DNA of 64,000 nt, taken from positions 385,635-449,634 of the forward strand of contig MEHQ01000174.1 of assembly GCA_008828725.1 (NCBI GenBank), read 5' to 3'. Positions 23,036 to 35,900 of this stretch are shown piece by piece. Under the pieces are notes generated by a model. It had not been told where the DNA came from. It was given only the letters and a program-made list of their open reading frames with translations, and did no database searches. Position 1 is the stretch's first letter; the number at the start of each line of letters is the position of its first letter. Source of the stretch: Saccharina japonica. Its lineage: Eukaryota > Sar > Phaeophyceae > Laminariales > Laminariaceae. The position numbers and the translations under genes were made by a program.

Positions 23036-24023
23036 GCGCCTATTAGAGCTATTTGAAACTCAAAATAGGAGCTTATATATGGTTCTTCCCGAAAAAAGGT
23101 CATATCGAGTTTCAAACGTCGCCAAAATAGTCGCTTATTTTCGACATAACGACCAGCGTGATATTTGGCTCTTCTCAAAATATGTACTTGGTCACTTTTT
23201 CGAGCAAGCACATAAGTTTTACTTGGTGGGAAGTTTCTCAGCAATTTATCCTACAATCGAAGCACCACAGCAGGGCACAAGCATCACAGGACTAAAAGCA
23301 AAGCAGCACAGGGCAGCAGCACAACTACCCTCGACTTCCTACGCCCGAGCAAACTGCCCATAGTACGAGCATGGACCCGCTACCAGGAGGCTACCAAAAC
23401 AGCAGGCGTGCTGCCACCGGCGAGGGTTATCCCGCACAGCCGAGGTCACCCCAGTTCATCGGTCTACGTCCGAGCGTCAACAGCTACGGTTCTCCTCCCC
23501 GCCTTCCCGGATTCAACACCGGGGCCGGTGTGCGCCAGCCGCTGGGCTTGCGCACAGACATGCCGTGCACCAACGCCCAGGTTACGGGTGGTGAGCGTGC
23601 GCATGGTGTGTTGGGTCCGGACGGCCCCTGCGCCCCAAACGCTGCCACCTCGTTCCGTGATGGGCCCGGCCCAGCAGGCCCTCAAGCTTTGCCTTCACTT
23701 GCTTTGACTATGCCAGCACCTGCACGTGCTCAAGCCTGGTGTGCACTCTCCGAGCACACAACACAAAAAAGTCCCTCATCACGAACGCGTGCTGCTGAAA
23801 GTGGAAAGCCCAAAAGAAGAATAAATCCTGGAAAATTATGTCAGTGTCCTTCGTAAAAGATCCACCGTTTTTTAAAAAAATGGCATATGCTGAGTTTTAG
23901 ACGTTGCGGTAAATGTGGCTCTATAGTGCCAAATATTCAATGGCCTGACTCTTCCCTTTGGAAGGACATAAGGCATAAGCTCGAGTTTCAAATAGGTCTA
24001 TTAATAGTAGCGTGGGTAGGCGC
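23036..24023. mobile_element. Possible inverted-repeat element around a small ORF
   Basis: The left block GCGCCTATTAGAGCTATTTG runs on as AAACTC. The right block is GAGTTTCAAATAGGTCTATT followed within about 20 bp by TAGGCGC. These make imperfect inverted ends around a GC-richer interior. The right side overlaps another dispersed family, so the boundary is uncertain. Confidence 0.4.
23371..23856 (+). CDS. Hypothetical Pro/Gly-rich 161-residue protein
   Basis: Starts at an ATG (MDPLPGGYQNSRRA...) and ends with a stop at about 23854. The stretch is clearly GC-richer than its surroundings, and the frame is rich in Pro, Gly, Ala and Arg with a basic C-terminal segment (GKPKRRINPGK). No domain is recognised, and no Cys/His finger or membrane segment is seen. 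It sits inside possible inverted ends, so it may be a small transposon protein. It may equally be a chance frame in GC-rich DNA. Confidence 0.3.
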   Translation: MDPLPGGYQNSRRAATGEGYPAQPRSPQFIGLRPSVNSYGSPPRLPGFNTGAGVRQPLGLRTDMPCTNAQVTGGERAHGVLGPDGPCAPNAATSFRDGPGPAGPQALPSLALTMPAPARAQAWCALSEHTTQKSPSSRTRAAESGKPKRRINPGKLCQCPS

Positions 24024-24195
24024 AATTCGATGCGAGTCGACGAGGGAAGAAAGGGCTGAAATCTTCTCGCGCTAAAAATGCAAGGCAAGGGCCGTAGTGG
24101 GAGAGGACGGAGAGGAGCCCACTTTGTGACTCCGGATCTGAGATACGACCAGGAAGGAGAGAAAAAAAAAAAGGGCGAAGATATTGAAAGGGATG
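24018..24195 (+). repeat. CGACGAGGGAAGAAAG dispersed family, copy 2
   Basis: Closest to 15614-15800, sharing GACGAGGGAAGAAAG, CTTCTCGCG, TGCAAGGC, GAGGAGCC and CGGATCTGAG in order. Non-coding. Confidence 0.65.
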
Positions 24196-26004
24196 AAAAA
24201 GAAAAGAAAACGTAATCGTGTTCAAGTGGGAGTCGTGTCTCGTCCAACCTGCAAGTATCCGGAGATCGTCGTACAGCTTTCCCAAGCAGGTATATATCAC
24301 CAATTCATCTGGTTTCGAGCGTCCAATATCTTCGTATTATGGTACAACTCCTTGTGATGTCAGATCTCCTATGAAAATATGATCGCATCATGTTGGATCT
24401 CGGTTCAATCCTTCGTCCACAGACGAACTATGATTGGTAGTATTGCCCCGAGACCATCTGAAGCATGATAAGATGCGATGCGCATCAGTCACTATTATCT
24501 CGTTTCAGACTCGCCGTCGAGTCTGCATCCCAACACCTGGTGTGTGTACACGCTACGCATCCAAACGATAAACTGCTGTTGCATTCCTCGAGTCGAACCT
24601 TGAGTATCCACACTCATATTGGCGTCGACGGCAGGAAGGTCCTGCCGTCTACGCCGACAGGAGAGTGGACTCAGGTTCGGCTTGAGACGGCAGCACTTTC
24701 TTTTTTTGTCTGGGTCGTACGTAGCGTCGAGGAGAGACGCCAGGTTGTTGAAGAATCCAGGCTTGACAAGCTGGATGAACGATACGAAAAGTGTGGCCAT
24801 GGGGACATGGGGACTGCCCTTTCCTCGCCTTCACAGGATCTTAGTCAGCCATTACTTGTGCACGGGGCAACATATGGAGCTGACGACCACAACAAGTAGC
24901 CTTGGAGTACCAATGATCACAGCAGTCGTACAGGATGTCGATGGGTAGAAAGGAAGGTTTAACGTGAAGAACACACACAGCAGTAAGACACACAGCAGTT
25001 ATCTACATACGAGTACGACCTCGACGAATGAATAGTGAAACCGACGCAGGGCATATCCAGCGAAGGTTGGGCCGAAAGCCTGGCACCCACATTTAGCTCA
25101 AGAGCCAAGAGGCGCCTGCGTGTAAATTTTCGGCATTGTATACCGTGCAGTGCCGTTCAACACGCAAGATGACACACAACACCCGAGCGATGCAATTATG
25201 GATATGTCTCGAACGAGATCGAGATACAGAGTACGTAGTATATCGAAGTATCCCACGTATCTTGCGAAGATGAGCTTCGACAAAATCCTCAGCTGTCGTT
25301 TTCTTTGCTTTTACATATCTATAATCCAAAACCACCATTTTCGACGTGTTTTCCCCGCTTGTTACGGAGAAAATCGGCTAGGAAAATCGAAAATAATCCG
25401 AGGGCGTGTACGATTATCTTGCTATTTTATACCGGTACACGGTATAATACTGGTACGTTGTAATCGTGTTTTATGCTTTTTCGTGAGTTTCAAGAAGAAA
25501 AAAAACAGCAGTGCTATATACGAGTATACGTACTTCTTAGAATATAATATTTACGATACTTCAATGCACACCAGGGTATTGATTAGGGCTCCGGCGTCTG
25601 TTGCGCGAAGCGCAACAACAGGTGGAAGGCGTGTTGCGCGCAACACGGGCCGCAGGCGTGCTCGCCCGCATCAGGGGGGGGCGGAGGGCCGCCGGAGGCC
25701 AAAACAAATACGATGTATGCGTAAATATATGCCCGAAAACCCCTTGACAAAGTACAATTAGACGCCGAAAAGAGTTGCGCGCCCCGAAACCCGTGTTGCG
25801 CTTGCGAGCAACACGCCTTCCGGCGTCTGTTTTCGCGAAACCGCAATTCCGACCCAAATGTCGCGCCAGCACAACAGCTAAATGCCCTGGTGCACATTGC
25901 ACTTGTTTTACAGATCATTCAAGAATGCCTTGTTTAGTCTGCCCTGTTTCGGGACCAATCTACGCGCGAGGCCGGTTTTACCGCTAACATATACCTTTGG
26001 TATA
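24196..26004. other. No gene seen; repeat scraps
   Basis: 24936-24978 is an inverted scrap of the GTGTTCTTCAC family. 25135-25445 is a long diverged relative of the 15.3-kb MITE. 25258-25305 is an inverted copy of the GGATTTCGTCGAA repeat. 24465-24900 has an open frame on each strand without recognisable motifs. Confidence 0.45.
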
Positions 26005-26290
26005 TGTGTGTGTGTGTGTGTGTTCTTCACATTAAACCTTCCTTTCTACCCGTCGACATCCAGCACACCCAGTGTCCGTGCCGATTCTTCATCCTAAAAA
26101 GGTACCAGTTCTGTGGTCACAAAACTACGACACAGAGATACTACACTCAGTGCAGTAAGCAGAGCAGACAATGCAACGCCATATACGACAGGCAAGACCT
26201 ACCCTGCTAGCAATCCAGGTGCATGCAAGAGAAAAAAAGAGAAAAAAGAAAAAAGCGAAAAGAAAAAATAAAAAGAAAAAATAATAAAAA
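26005..26290 (+). repeat. GTGTTCTTCAC dispersed family, longest single copy
   Basis: Begins in a (GT)n run and passes through GACATCCAGCACACCCAGTG, GGTACCAGTTCTGTGGTCAC and the inverse of the TTGCTAGCAGGGTAGGTC block, ending in an A-rich tail. It is the inverted equivalent of 17003-17310. Confidence 0.7.
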
Positions 26291-26729
26291 GTAAATATAC
26301 TGAAGCAAATCAATAATCAAGCAACCAAATAAAAAGCATGACAAAAAAAAGAAAGTATACAACAATACGATATGCTATAATAGTAACATGATGTACGAAT
26401 ATGCCCATGATGTATACATATATATATATACCTGGTATATGTTTACATCACACGAAACAGCAGTGTGTACGAATAATCAAGATTCATGTACCTGGTGTCG
26501 CGAAAAGAGGAACAAAGACAAGACATGTGCAACGAGCACGACGACATCAAACAGCAGGCGCCAAAAGCTTGTCGATACGTTTCAGTTCAACGAGCTTCCT
26601 CCTTCGTCGATATGAATATCAATATAAACCTTGGTTCGTATACGACGATCAACGGGTTTTCAACCCCGTGTGATCGCCCCAGGGGCCTTCGTATACGGTA
26701 CGAGTACTGCTTGGACGTATGCAGTATGC

Positions 26730-26868
26730 AGCGTATTATCTCTGTGTCGTAGTTTTGTGACCACAGAACTGGTACCTTTCTAGGATACCGAATCGGCACG
26801 GACACTGGGTGTGCTGGGTGTCGACGGGTAGCAAGGAAGGTTAAGGTTTAATGTGAAGAACACACACA
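26730..26868 (-). repeat. GTGTTCTTCAC dispersed family, inverted copy
   Basis: Same ordered blocks as 26005-26160 read inverted, including GTTTTGTGACCACAGAACTG and TGTGAAGAACACACAC. Confidence 0.7.
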
Positions 26869-28056
26869 TAATAGCGCTACGAACAGCAGTATAATAGCTT
26901 GCGGCCACAAGAAGGGTGCTGTCCTTTTTCTACTCAACATCAGTACATCCAGTGTCCGTCCTGATTCGTTATCCTATTAATAGAGACAAAAAGTATGTAC
27001 AGCGTACAGCAGTAGTAAGGTCACAGACTGCTGTAAGGTAGGGGAACAATAACATAAAACAGGTTCGTAAAAAGTTAAAAGTGCGAGGAAGGAGCAAGAT
27101 CTACGTACTGCTGTAGAACACAGCAGAGAAGAACGAAGGCAAGGCTGAAAGTTAGTCCGACCGGTCGGCGCCGCCGTGCAGTTGAAAAAGCCGAGTCATT
27201 TTGGTTGCGATTTTCTTATTTCTTATCTCACCAACAATTTCGGCAATAAAAAGCTGCAAAGTGAACAATGGGTGAACAAAAAAGGAGCGCGTTGTGAGCA
27301 TTTGGTATATACCTGGTACGCAAGGTATGATCCGTTTACGTAAAAAGTGCTCTTACATTTTTACTAAAAAAAAAAAATGCTGTGGTGAGATTGAGGATTA
27401 GGATTTCGTCGAAACTCATCTTTGCAAGCTTAAATATACAATATATCAACACCTGTTTTTTTTCCCCCCTCTCGTTTTTGTTGCTCAAGAGGTTCTATTA
27501 ATAGTTCCGCCATCATGTTCGCCGAGCAGTAGGTACCGTGTCTAGAGAGGGAATTAAAATGTCCTGGAAAAATGCCCCAACACCAAAGCAGAAGCAGAGC
27601 AGGAGCAAAGAAGCAGCCGGCCGTTCCTATACTTGCTGCAGATGTATGTATTATATGATATGTTACATGGTTTAGAGGCAAGGGTCGGATCCACGGTTAG
27701 TTCAGAACTTGGAACCCCAATGATCAGTGATGCTTTCACGTATACCAGGTGTATAAAGGGTCGTTTCTGACAAAAAAAAATCCAGTTCCACAAATATTAA
27801 TAGCGCGGTTATTTTGGCCACATATTTTTGGCAAGTCTTTGCCAAAACAAGGAATACAACTTTATAGGGCAAACAACGCACACTGGTATATATACAGATG
27901 ATACGAACCAGGTAATTGTTACCTGGTACATGTTACATACCTCAGGTATACTTTACCGTTTCAGTCGTAGTGGTCACATGTTGGTTGTGAATCTTTCTAC
28001 GAGGTTCTTCCAGTAGTGGTGGTCACGTGGCCACATGTTGATCGCGAATCTTCCCA
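26869..28056. other. No gene seen
   Basis: Holds a copy of the poly(A)-adjacent GGATTTCGTCGAAACTCATC repeat (27395-27430) and three words of the TACCTGGTA type. No coding exon supported. Confidence 0.45.
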
Positions 28057-28165
28057 TTTACGGGGGGCCATAGTTAACAGGACCACATAGTGTTCGTGAA
28101 AATAAGTAAATGTATAGGTTTTAGTGTCTACCGTAGGTCCTATTTACTATGCTCCCCCGTAGTAA
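28057..28165. mobile_element. MITE with TTACGGGGGACCATAG ends, copy 2
   Basis: Left end TTTACGGGGGGCCATAG. Right end, read inverted, TTTACTACGGGGGAGCATAG, followed by TAAATAGGACC. It pairs with the copy at 11988-12109. Confidence 0.65.
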
Positions 28166-28929
28166 AGTCTTCCAGTGTTGGTCACGTGGTCACATGTTGA
28201 CAGCAAGTGGATATTTTATAAGGTACCTGGTAGCTATTTACTGCGCTCTGGTTGGCCAAGGGGTATATTGTATATTACAAGCGGCTCAGACAACCAATAT
28301 ACGAGCATCGTAAAGTATACCTGGTATTATCTCAAGGTATACTTCGTATATTTCTAAAAATTCTAAGCCAAACCATTTCGAGCCAGCCGAATCAACCTAC
28401 GAGTCTTTCTCAGCACCTATATATATATAGCACAGCAGCATCCAAGCCGGCTGAATCAACCTAAAATATTGTCAAAGCACAGCATCCTACAGTAGCACTG
28501 ATAGGGTTCGGGTTAAGGTTTAGGGTCGGAGGGTCGGCTATAGGCGCCAAGAACAATACCTCCGTAAATATTCACTATTAATAGCAATGTGTTTCCCCGC
28601 CCATTCAAGGGCTGCGTATATACCTGACGTAAAAAAAGGAGTCCACGAGGAAACGCCTCCTATTTTAGCCACATAACGCCTTCACGATTTAAGCGCACCC
28701 CATGTACACAGCAGCAGCAGAGAGCCGTAAAAACAACGAACCAACGGGTGTAGTCGATGTCAGGTAAAGGTTGGCGTGATGAGGAAACTCACCCCAGTGG
28801 TGGGCAGTCCTTCCTTCCAGCCCTACATGGACTATGACAAGTGCTGTAAGAGCGGTCACAAACCCTAGTTCCAGCCCGACTACAGCAGCAATAGTACGGG
28901 CTCGCCAACAAGAAATACCGTACCGTATT
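28166..28929. other. No gene seen
   Basis: Two TACCTGGTA words, a degenerate GGGTTAAGGTTTAGGG stretch at about 28510-28525, and otherwise unremarkable AT-rich DNA. Confidence 0.45.
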
Positions 28930-29895
28930 CATACAACGGTGTATATCACCCTATGATATACGTTGGAGACCCCGCCCCCGGAGTACCGGTATACCACTTG
29001 GGTGACAACATAATTCAAATTCCAAAATAACCACCAAAGTTATCACCGGGGTACGTTGTATACCACCCCCCCGTGCGGCGTCATGCCTCGTATTCAGTAT
29101 ATCATACTGTACCCCCAAGATATCACCCGCTGGGTGACACCGTGAAGTGAGTAAGCACGCAGTACCCCCAGGCGTGCGAGTGTGCCACAGCATGTTGTAG
29201 AGACAAGCAACACGGAGGTGTTGAGGAGGTGCAACGGCCTTGCGAGCGAGTGGTCCATCGCAGTGGGGGGGGAAACAAATCTTCGGCGCCAAGCGACTGC
29301 AGCACTGCAGCTACCGGTACTCAACAAGGCTCGATCACGTGTTTTTTTTTTTGCGGAAAACCACACCTACCTGTGCCTCTTGCTGCTGCAAAGGTCCCGA
29401 CTGCACCGCGCACCGACACGCCGGCGCAAGCGTCTGCCACCCAAGGCTCCCACAACAGAGCCCACAGACAAGCCAGACACGGCATCTGCTGCTGAGGCCC
29501 CCACGTCAGATGTGCAAGATGGCCGGGAAAGCCCCAACCACTGGCACTACGACACCCCTCCTTGCTGTCACACCCCTTGCTGCCTTTCTGGAGTGTGGCA
29601 CCAAAACCTGCAACCACTAACTGCTATCACACCCCCTGTACCTGCTTACAGCGTTGCAGCCAAAACTCCTTTGCAACCACTTTTTTTATCACACCCCCTG
29701 GAGTATTACCACCCCGGTGATGTATGCGCTGCATAAAATCCCAAATTAAGCACCCACGATATCACCGGGGTATCATACGCTGTACACCACCCCGGGTAAT
29801 CCCGAGTATACCACACCGGGTGATAAGGGATTTAAGACCCCCAAATATTATCACCGGGAGTGTGGTGGTATACACCGCCGTCGTATACGGCAATC
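28930..29895. repeat. Cluster of ATCACC/GGTGAT palindromes with inverted ends
   Basis: Blocks such as TATCACCGGGGT, TATACCACCCC and CCGGGTGATAA recur in both orientations on both sides of a GC-richer core (29180-29700). The outermost parts look loosely inverted to each other. The core has a 184-codon open frame with no recognisable motif. This could be an inverted-repeat element; the ends cannot be fixed by eye. Confidence 0.4.
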
Positions 29896-31796
29896 TGAAC
29901 AAGCCGTAGAATCTTACCGCTGTGACGCCATTCTTGAGCAAAACATTTGAGCATAGTCTAGTGTATAGGGTTTAGTGTAGCGCTCACCGCTGAGCACGAA
30001 TAGAATCAGCGTCAAAGGTGGGCAAACAATGCAACGACTAGAACCAGATACGCACTTGGGAGCACACGACAAGGAACACTTCGAGGTAAAATCGAAAAAT
30101 CACCCCGTGGGTTCCAATGTTTTGGAGGCTTTAACTGCCAAACTAAAAACCAGTTAAACCGGCTTTTTGTTCTCGATGATGACGCCTCCTATCCGGTTTT
30201 CGTTTTTTCGAATATACCATCCGGTGCCTATATCTACTCATGTCTCACCCGCACCCGGCTCACCGCGCTTGCCGCTCTTAGGCTTATCGTCGGCGCCGTT
30301 CATATCATACCACCATCCACCCCTTGATACCTCCCTTTTATTCCATGCGCTGCACTATAAGCAAGAGATTAGAACGAGACAACGTGATCAACAGGCGTAC
30401 CGGTATAGCGCGCCTGTACTTGTAGCTAAAAGTTGGCACGATCTTGCGTTGGGGTTAATGGGGTTCGTATCATAGCATCATTATTTCCAAACTGTCGCCA
30501 ACGAAGGATTACAGAAATTATCTAAAAACACGTTTGGCCAGTTTCTTAGAAAAAATATCCCTCATTTATTTTTTGGTGCAGAAACGCTTTACGGCTGAGT
30601 TTTACGTAATTTTTGAAGGCAAGTATCGCAGGTTGCAGGGGGTCAACGGACAAGGACAAAGGACACAACGACCACAAAAAAATGAGCATACTACCTGGTA
30701 TTATATTGTACGTGCGTACGCACAACAGCAGTATCGACTGACTGCTCTGTATATGCGAAGCATATAAATAAACTAACGCCCATGAATCTTCGGGGAAACA
30801 ACTCTCAAGGACCGGATGTAAAACGGTAAACACTATGACACAATTATGACACGAAATCGGCACATATGTACGTACTTGTGCTTGGTCCAGGTGCATTCCC
30901 ATGCATGGTATTATATACATCGTAGCAGCAGGTGCCCCTCTCACGCGCAAACGGTTTGGACAAAAGGCCGAACAAATTGTCTCGACAAAACGGCACATTG
31001 GCACAAAAAGGTGAGCAAAATGTCTCGACAAAAACGGCACATTGGCAGCCACGCAGCCGCAGCAGGCGAAGGCAATATTTCAATACTTTAAGGACATTGA
31101 CACATTTTACTTATAATAATAGAAAACAATAGCTGTGAGTAAGAGGATTTCGTCGAAGCTCGTATTTGCAAGCTGCGTGTGATACTTCGTTCGCGTGTAT
31201 ATACTTCCGTTTTTTTTTTATGTCCTAGGAGAGGAGAACAAAATCTGAAGCTGTATATAGCGGCAGCAGGTAGTACTTAAGTGTATACGTACGAGTAGGG
31301 GGTGGCCAATTAATTGATATCAGTACTTCAATCGTAAAAAAGAGGTGCTGGTACAGCATGTACAAACACAATACCATGGTATGGTTTTAGAATACTGGTT
31401 ACCATAGTTTGAATTACTTGTGTACCGGAACAAAATGCGTTCTTCTTCTGTATAATACCAGTATGTATGAATATGACACGAGGTGCAGCAGCACGTATTT
31501 TACCGGTACAGCAGTATCACGTCATACTTAACGTACATAATACCGGAATTTTACTGCGCTACGTACATAATACCGGAATGATACTATCGCTGCCGCTGCA
31601 TAGTGTACCGACCAACGTGCCAGTGTGTACGTCCGGTATCATCCAGTCGTACTCGCTTTGTACGGATCGACACAAAAACTCGACTACTCGTACATACAAA
31701 TTAATGTACTCCAAAAGTACACCAGTATATCAGCAACATCCTTGCTGTCGAACATATGGAAGCGCACGCGGGGACTAAGGCAGTTCATTCATGATA
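29896..31796. other. No gene seen
   Basis: 31130-31190 carries the GGATTTCGTCGAAGCTC repeat. A local duplication of GGACAAAAGGCCGAACAAA-like words lies near 30958-31050, and GTACATAATACCGGAAT occurs twice at 31530-31577. No exon supported. Confidence 0.45.
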
Positions 31797-32944
31797 TTGG
31801 AACAAGAGAGTGGACACAAAACAGCCATCATCAGACGGCAGTCTCCTTGGGCAAAGCCTCTGAGAAACCTACACTACGAGCTGGAAAGAGGAGGGGTATT
31901 AGAAGCGTAGTACCAAAAAGAGCATAGCGAATTTTCCTACCGGCATCAGCGCAGCCATGCGCACCCGAGTGTCGGCGGAAACGCCCATTCACAACCTTCG
32001 ATGCATGAAGGCGACCCACGCAGGGGCCGCGGCATACCTCCGCCCCCACTGTGTATACCTTCAGCTGGCACCACCCCGGAGCTTCGCAGGGGTGGATCGC
32101 TACGAAGCGGCGGAGCGGCTGGGGGGCTTGGTCCCGAAGGAGACACCGGTTACAAGAGGGGTGCGCTCTTCCGCGAGGCGGAAGCGGCGGAGTCGGGGGT
32201 TGAGGGGACCCGAGAGTTAAAACGTGCTGAGGGCACGCGAGTGCTAGCAGAGACAGTCTTGCTTACGAGAGTCAGGTGAACTCAGGCTCCTAGGCAGGAG
32301 TGTGATCATAGCCCCCATGGCGCGATCGCAGGCTGCAGAGGTCTCCATCGCAGACCCTCCACAGACCTCACGCCGCAAACCCCTAGCAGCAGGCCTGCTC
32401 TTGCGCCATGAGGGGCATGATTTGCATTCCCATCCAGGAGTCTGAGCTCACCTGCTCTCGCAAGCAAGGCTGCCTTCCACTAGCACTCGATTACTCTCAG
32501 CACGTTTTCTTGGGTCCCCCTCACCGTCCCTCTCCGCCGCTTCCGCCTCTCGGAGGAGTGCACCACCTTTGACCGGTGTCTCCCTTCGGGACCAAGCCCC
32601 TCAGCCGCTCCGCCGCTTCGTAGCGATCTTCCCCTGTAAAGCTCCCCGGCGGTGCCAACTGCAGGTACATATACACAGTGGAGGTGGAGGCATGCCGCGG
32701 CCCCTGCCCTCGTCACCTTCAAGCAGTGGAAGGCTCTGAACGGGCGTTTCCGCCGACACTCGGGTATACCTGGTACATATTAGCTGCGCTGATGTCAGTA
32801 GGAAGGCGCCACGCTCTCTTAACCTCCGCTTCTCTCCTCTCCGCCTTTCCCTTCGTAGTAGGTTTCTCGGAGGCTTTTGCCCAAGGGGGCTGCTGCCGTC
32901 TGCTGATGGCCGTCTTACTTCCACTACGACCTCGTTCCAAAATA
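31797..32944. repeat. Foldback element: ~540-bp inverted repeats with a ~55-bp loop
   Basis: The left arm 31797-32336 matches the inverted right arm 32393-32944 over almost its whole length. Shared blocks include TGTCGGCGGAAACGCCC, GATCGCTACGAAGCGGCGGA, GGCTTGGTCCCGAAGG and CTTGGGCAAA. Small indels separate the arms; one in the right arm contains TACCAGGTATA. Both arms hold related open frames of about 70-107 codons (such as 'MKATHAGAAAYLRPHCV' and 'MKVTRAGAAACLHLHCV'), so a coding sequence may have been duplicated in inverted orientation. A transcript would fold into a long hairpin. Confidence 0.8.
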
Positions 32945-35900
32945 CGCGGGAGCCGTTAGCCGTTCACTCGCAGGCATGCATGATATATGACGGTAGAGCG
33001 GATGGCATGTCACTGATGGGGTGGAAGAGCGCCGGGGTCGCCCAGAGGTATATATCGGGGCTACCCCCATCCCACAACGGAGAGAAGAGGAAGCGGGAGA
33101 GCCGCCAACAAGCATATATACATGGACGCGAACGAGTTGCCCACATCGCCGGAATTCGCGAAGCGGTACGCAGGGTTCCCACGAAAAGACCCTTAAGGCG
33201 GGGGCACGTACAGCATTCAGCCTAAAGTAAGGGTATCAAGGCCCGGAAAAAAACGGGGGCACGACACGAGCCACACGAGACCCCAGACGAGCTGTATACG
33301 TGAAAATAACATCTATAATATTATACACTACTGAGTAGTATGATACATGGTATGCAGGTATTTACGAACTGCATTTTTGTTTTGTTTTGTACATTGCCAT
33401 GCTTTTCTCCGGCGGCCAGGTGTTTTTTCTCGCGCTCTCGGCTGCGGGGGCGGGCCACCTGTACACTGCACGTAAGTTTGGACCTCGGACGGGCTCCAGG
33501 CCAGGGCTCGCGCTCTGGGCCTTCAAAGTCGCGGCGAGCTGGCTCTTTTCACGGGATCGCTTTCCGCCAAGCCGGAGCCAAGCAGGTCCACGGAACCCCC
33601 AAACTGTCATTATTTCGTATTTTTACCTTCGTACGCGTTTACATATTACGCTGATGTTTTTTCAAGCACCCTCGAAGGCTTACAGGCAGCCACGGAACAG
33701 CAGCCGCGCTCCAAGCTTTTCTCGGAGTGACAGCCACAAGTGGTACTTCTGCATGCGTGTGCGTGAGCGTGCGCGTGCTCGTGTGTGCATATCCTACAGC
33801 AATACTGTAGGAACCAGGGACAGCCTCAAGAAGAGAGGTGCAACTGTCATTTTTGTACGTACAGTATATACCCTGGTACTCCAGTACTACGAGCGAATGT
33901 CGGTTTCTTGAACTAGACGGCGCCAAACAACAGGAACACTGTTCGAGATGTCTGAAGCCTTCTTTTAGTTGATTAAACACTTGTTTTTTATACGCGGCGG
34001 AACTTCACATTTCCCATAAACAAAACAAAACAAAACGCTTTTCTGGGAGTGTGCTGCTGCTGCTACAGGTGTTGTGGCCGTCACAGCGACCACCGGGCTT
34101 CCGGTTCAACTGGGCCCAAGCGCCGCACTCTCTCCCTCTGTCTCAGGGAGGCCCCTCGCTCAGCGTCCGTAGGAGACGCCGCGGAGGGCCCGGCGGCGCT
34201 CGTTTGACGCTGTCACGGTGAGAAAAAATGTGCAAACATAGAATAAAATCGTGTGATGTGATAATACGGACAAAAAAAAAAAAAAAAAAACGACAGCTGT
34301 GAGATCGAGGATTTCGTCGAAACTCATCTTTGCAAGCTGCGTGGGATACTTTGATACTTCCATCGCGGGGTAATATCATATGTACGTACTAACTTTAGTT
34401 GTGTTTCCTCCTCCTCCTCCTCCTCCTCCTCTCGCTTGCTTGCGTCGAATATCGAACCCCACGGACGAACGCCGTTGCATCCTCATTGCCCACCACCGCC
34501 CAAAAGGCGTTCGCCTCGTATCCTACAGAGCCTGATTATGGTTGGTTCTGATGTCGGACGAAGAGGTGTCAAGTAGTAGTTTTTCCCCCTCATATGCTGC
34601 TCGCTGCCTGCTTCCCCCCGCTTCTGTTTCCTTTCTTTTTCCCCCAATATCCCATTTATTATCTTCGCCCTTCTTTCTTTATCTCTCCCGCTTTAGTCGT
34701 AACTCAGATCCGGGGTCACTACTCGTATAAGGCTCTTCTCCTCTCTCTATATATGGTACTGACTGCTGTCATCTTTACATCCCGCCATAGTATTCTTCTT
34801 GCCATTCGGTAATGTGTACGCACGTACGTAGCATGAGGTTCAACAACGATCACGCATAATAAGCGCTCCAAGAGAAGAAAACCCACAGAACCAAAGGAGC
34901 GTTCGTTGCCTTCGCTCTTCGCCCTACTTCTCCACCTTTCTTTCTTTCGTAACTCAGGTACGGGGCCACATAGGAAGCCCCCCCCCCCCCCCCCCTCCTT
35001 ACTACGGCGGTCCGTGTTTTCGTTGTTATCGCGACAAGAGTTTTAGCATGTTCGTTCGACTCGCGTCGACTCGCGCATACACACGCCGCTACGAACGTAG
35101 GCGCTATCTGCTACAGTACTGCTGTAGGTATAACACTAGAGTCAATTTTGTATAAGAAAAAGACCCTTTTTTATTTTACGTTTCCATCCCATTTATGATC
35201 TTCGCCCTTTTTTCTCCTTTCCCCTACGTACTCGTAACTCAGATCCGGGGTCACCAAGCAGGCGCCCCCCCCCCCCCCCCCCCCCCCCCCGACCCCAGCC
35301 CACTACGTACGGTATATACGTGCCTTGCATTTTTAATAATCGGAAGAAAAACTTACAGCCCTTTCTTCCCTCGTCGACGCGCGTCTAATTGCGCGCCCAC
35401 CCACTTCTGGGATGTCGAGATAGCCACCGAAAAACAGGTAAAGCCATGAATATGAGAGGTTCTGGTAACCGTGCACGATTACGTAGCGTGAGCGCTCGGC
35501 AGTACGATTACGTACGTAGGATAATGCTGCTACGAACCGTGCCGTGCGAATCTTATTCATCTTCGCTTTGTGCTTCTTCGGGTATATATCAACTTTCATC
35601 ATGCCCAATCATGCAGCAGTCGACGCTGTAATCGTGTAATCGTCACTCTTTATCGTCAAGCTTTCTCTCTGAAGTCTCAAAAGACGGAGGCGGGGGGGGG
35701 GGGGGGGGTCGAAATAGGCGCGCTCTCAGCAATTTTGATTCCTTGCTTTTTAAAAGTTCACAATCTCTGCACGACGACGGTATTCGAACTCCAGGCAGGG
35801 TCAACGCTCGTATCATATGAATATCACTATTGATGTACCAGGTAGCACGCTATCCATATCAATACTATCAATAGCACGCTATCGATTAACCCTCCCTCTC

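Noticed and set aside
28504..28540. Interstitial telomere-like GGTTTAGGG stretch
   Set aside because: Only one or two imperfect units; not an array.
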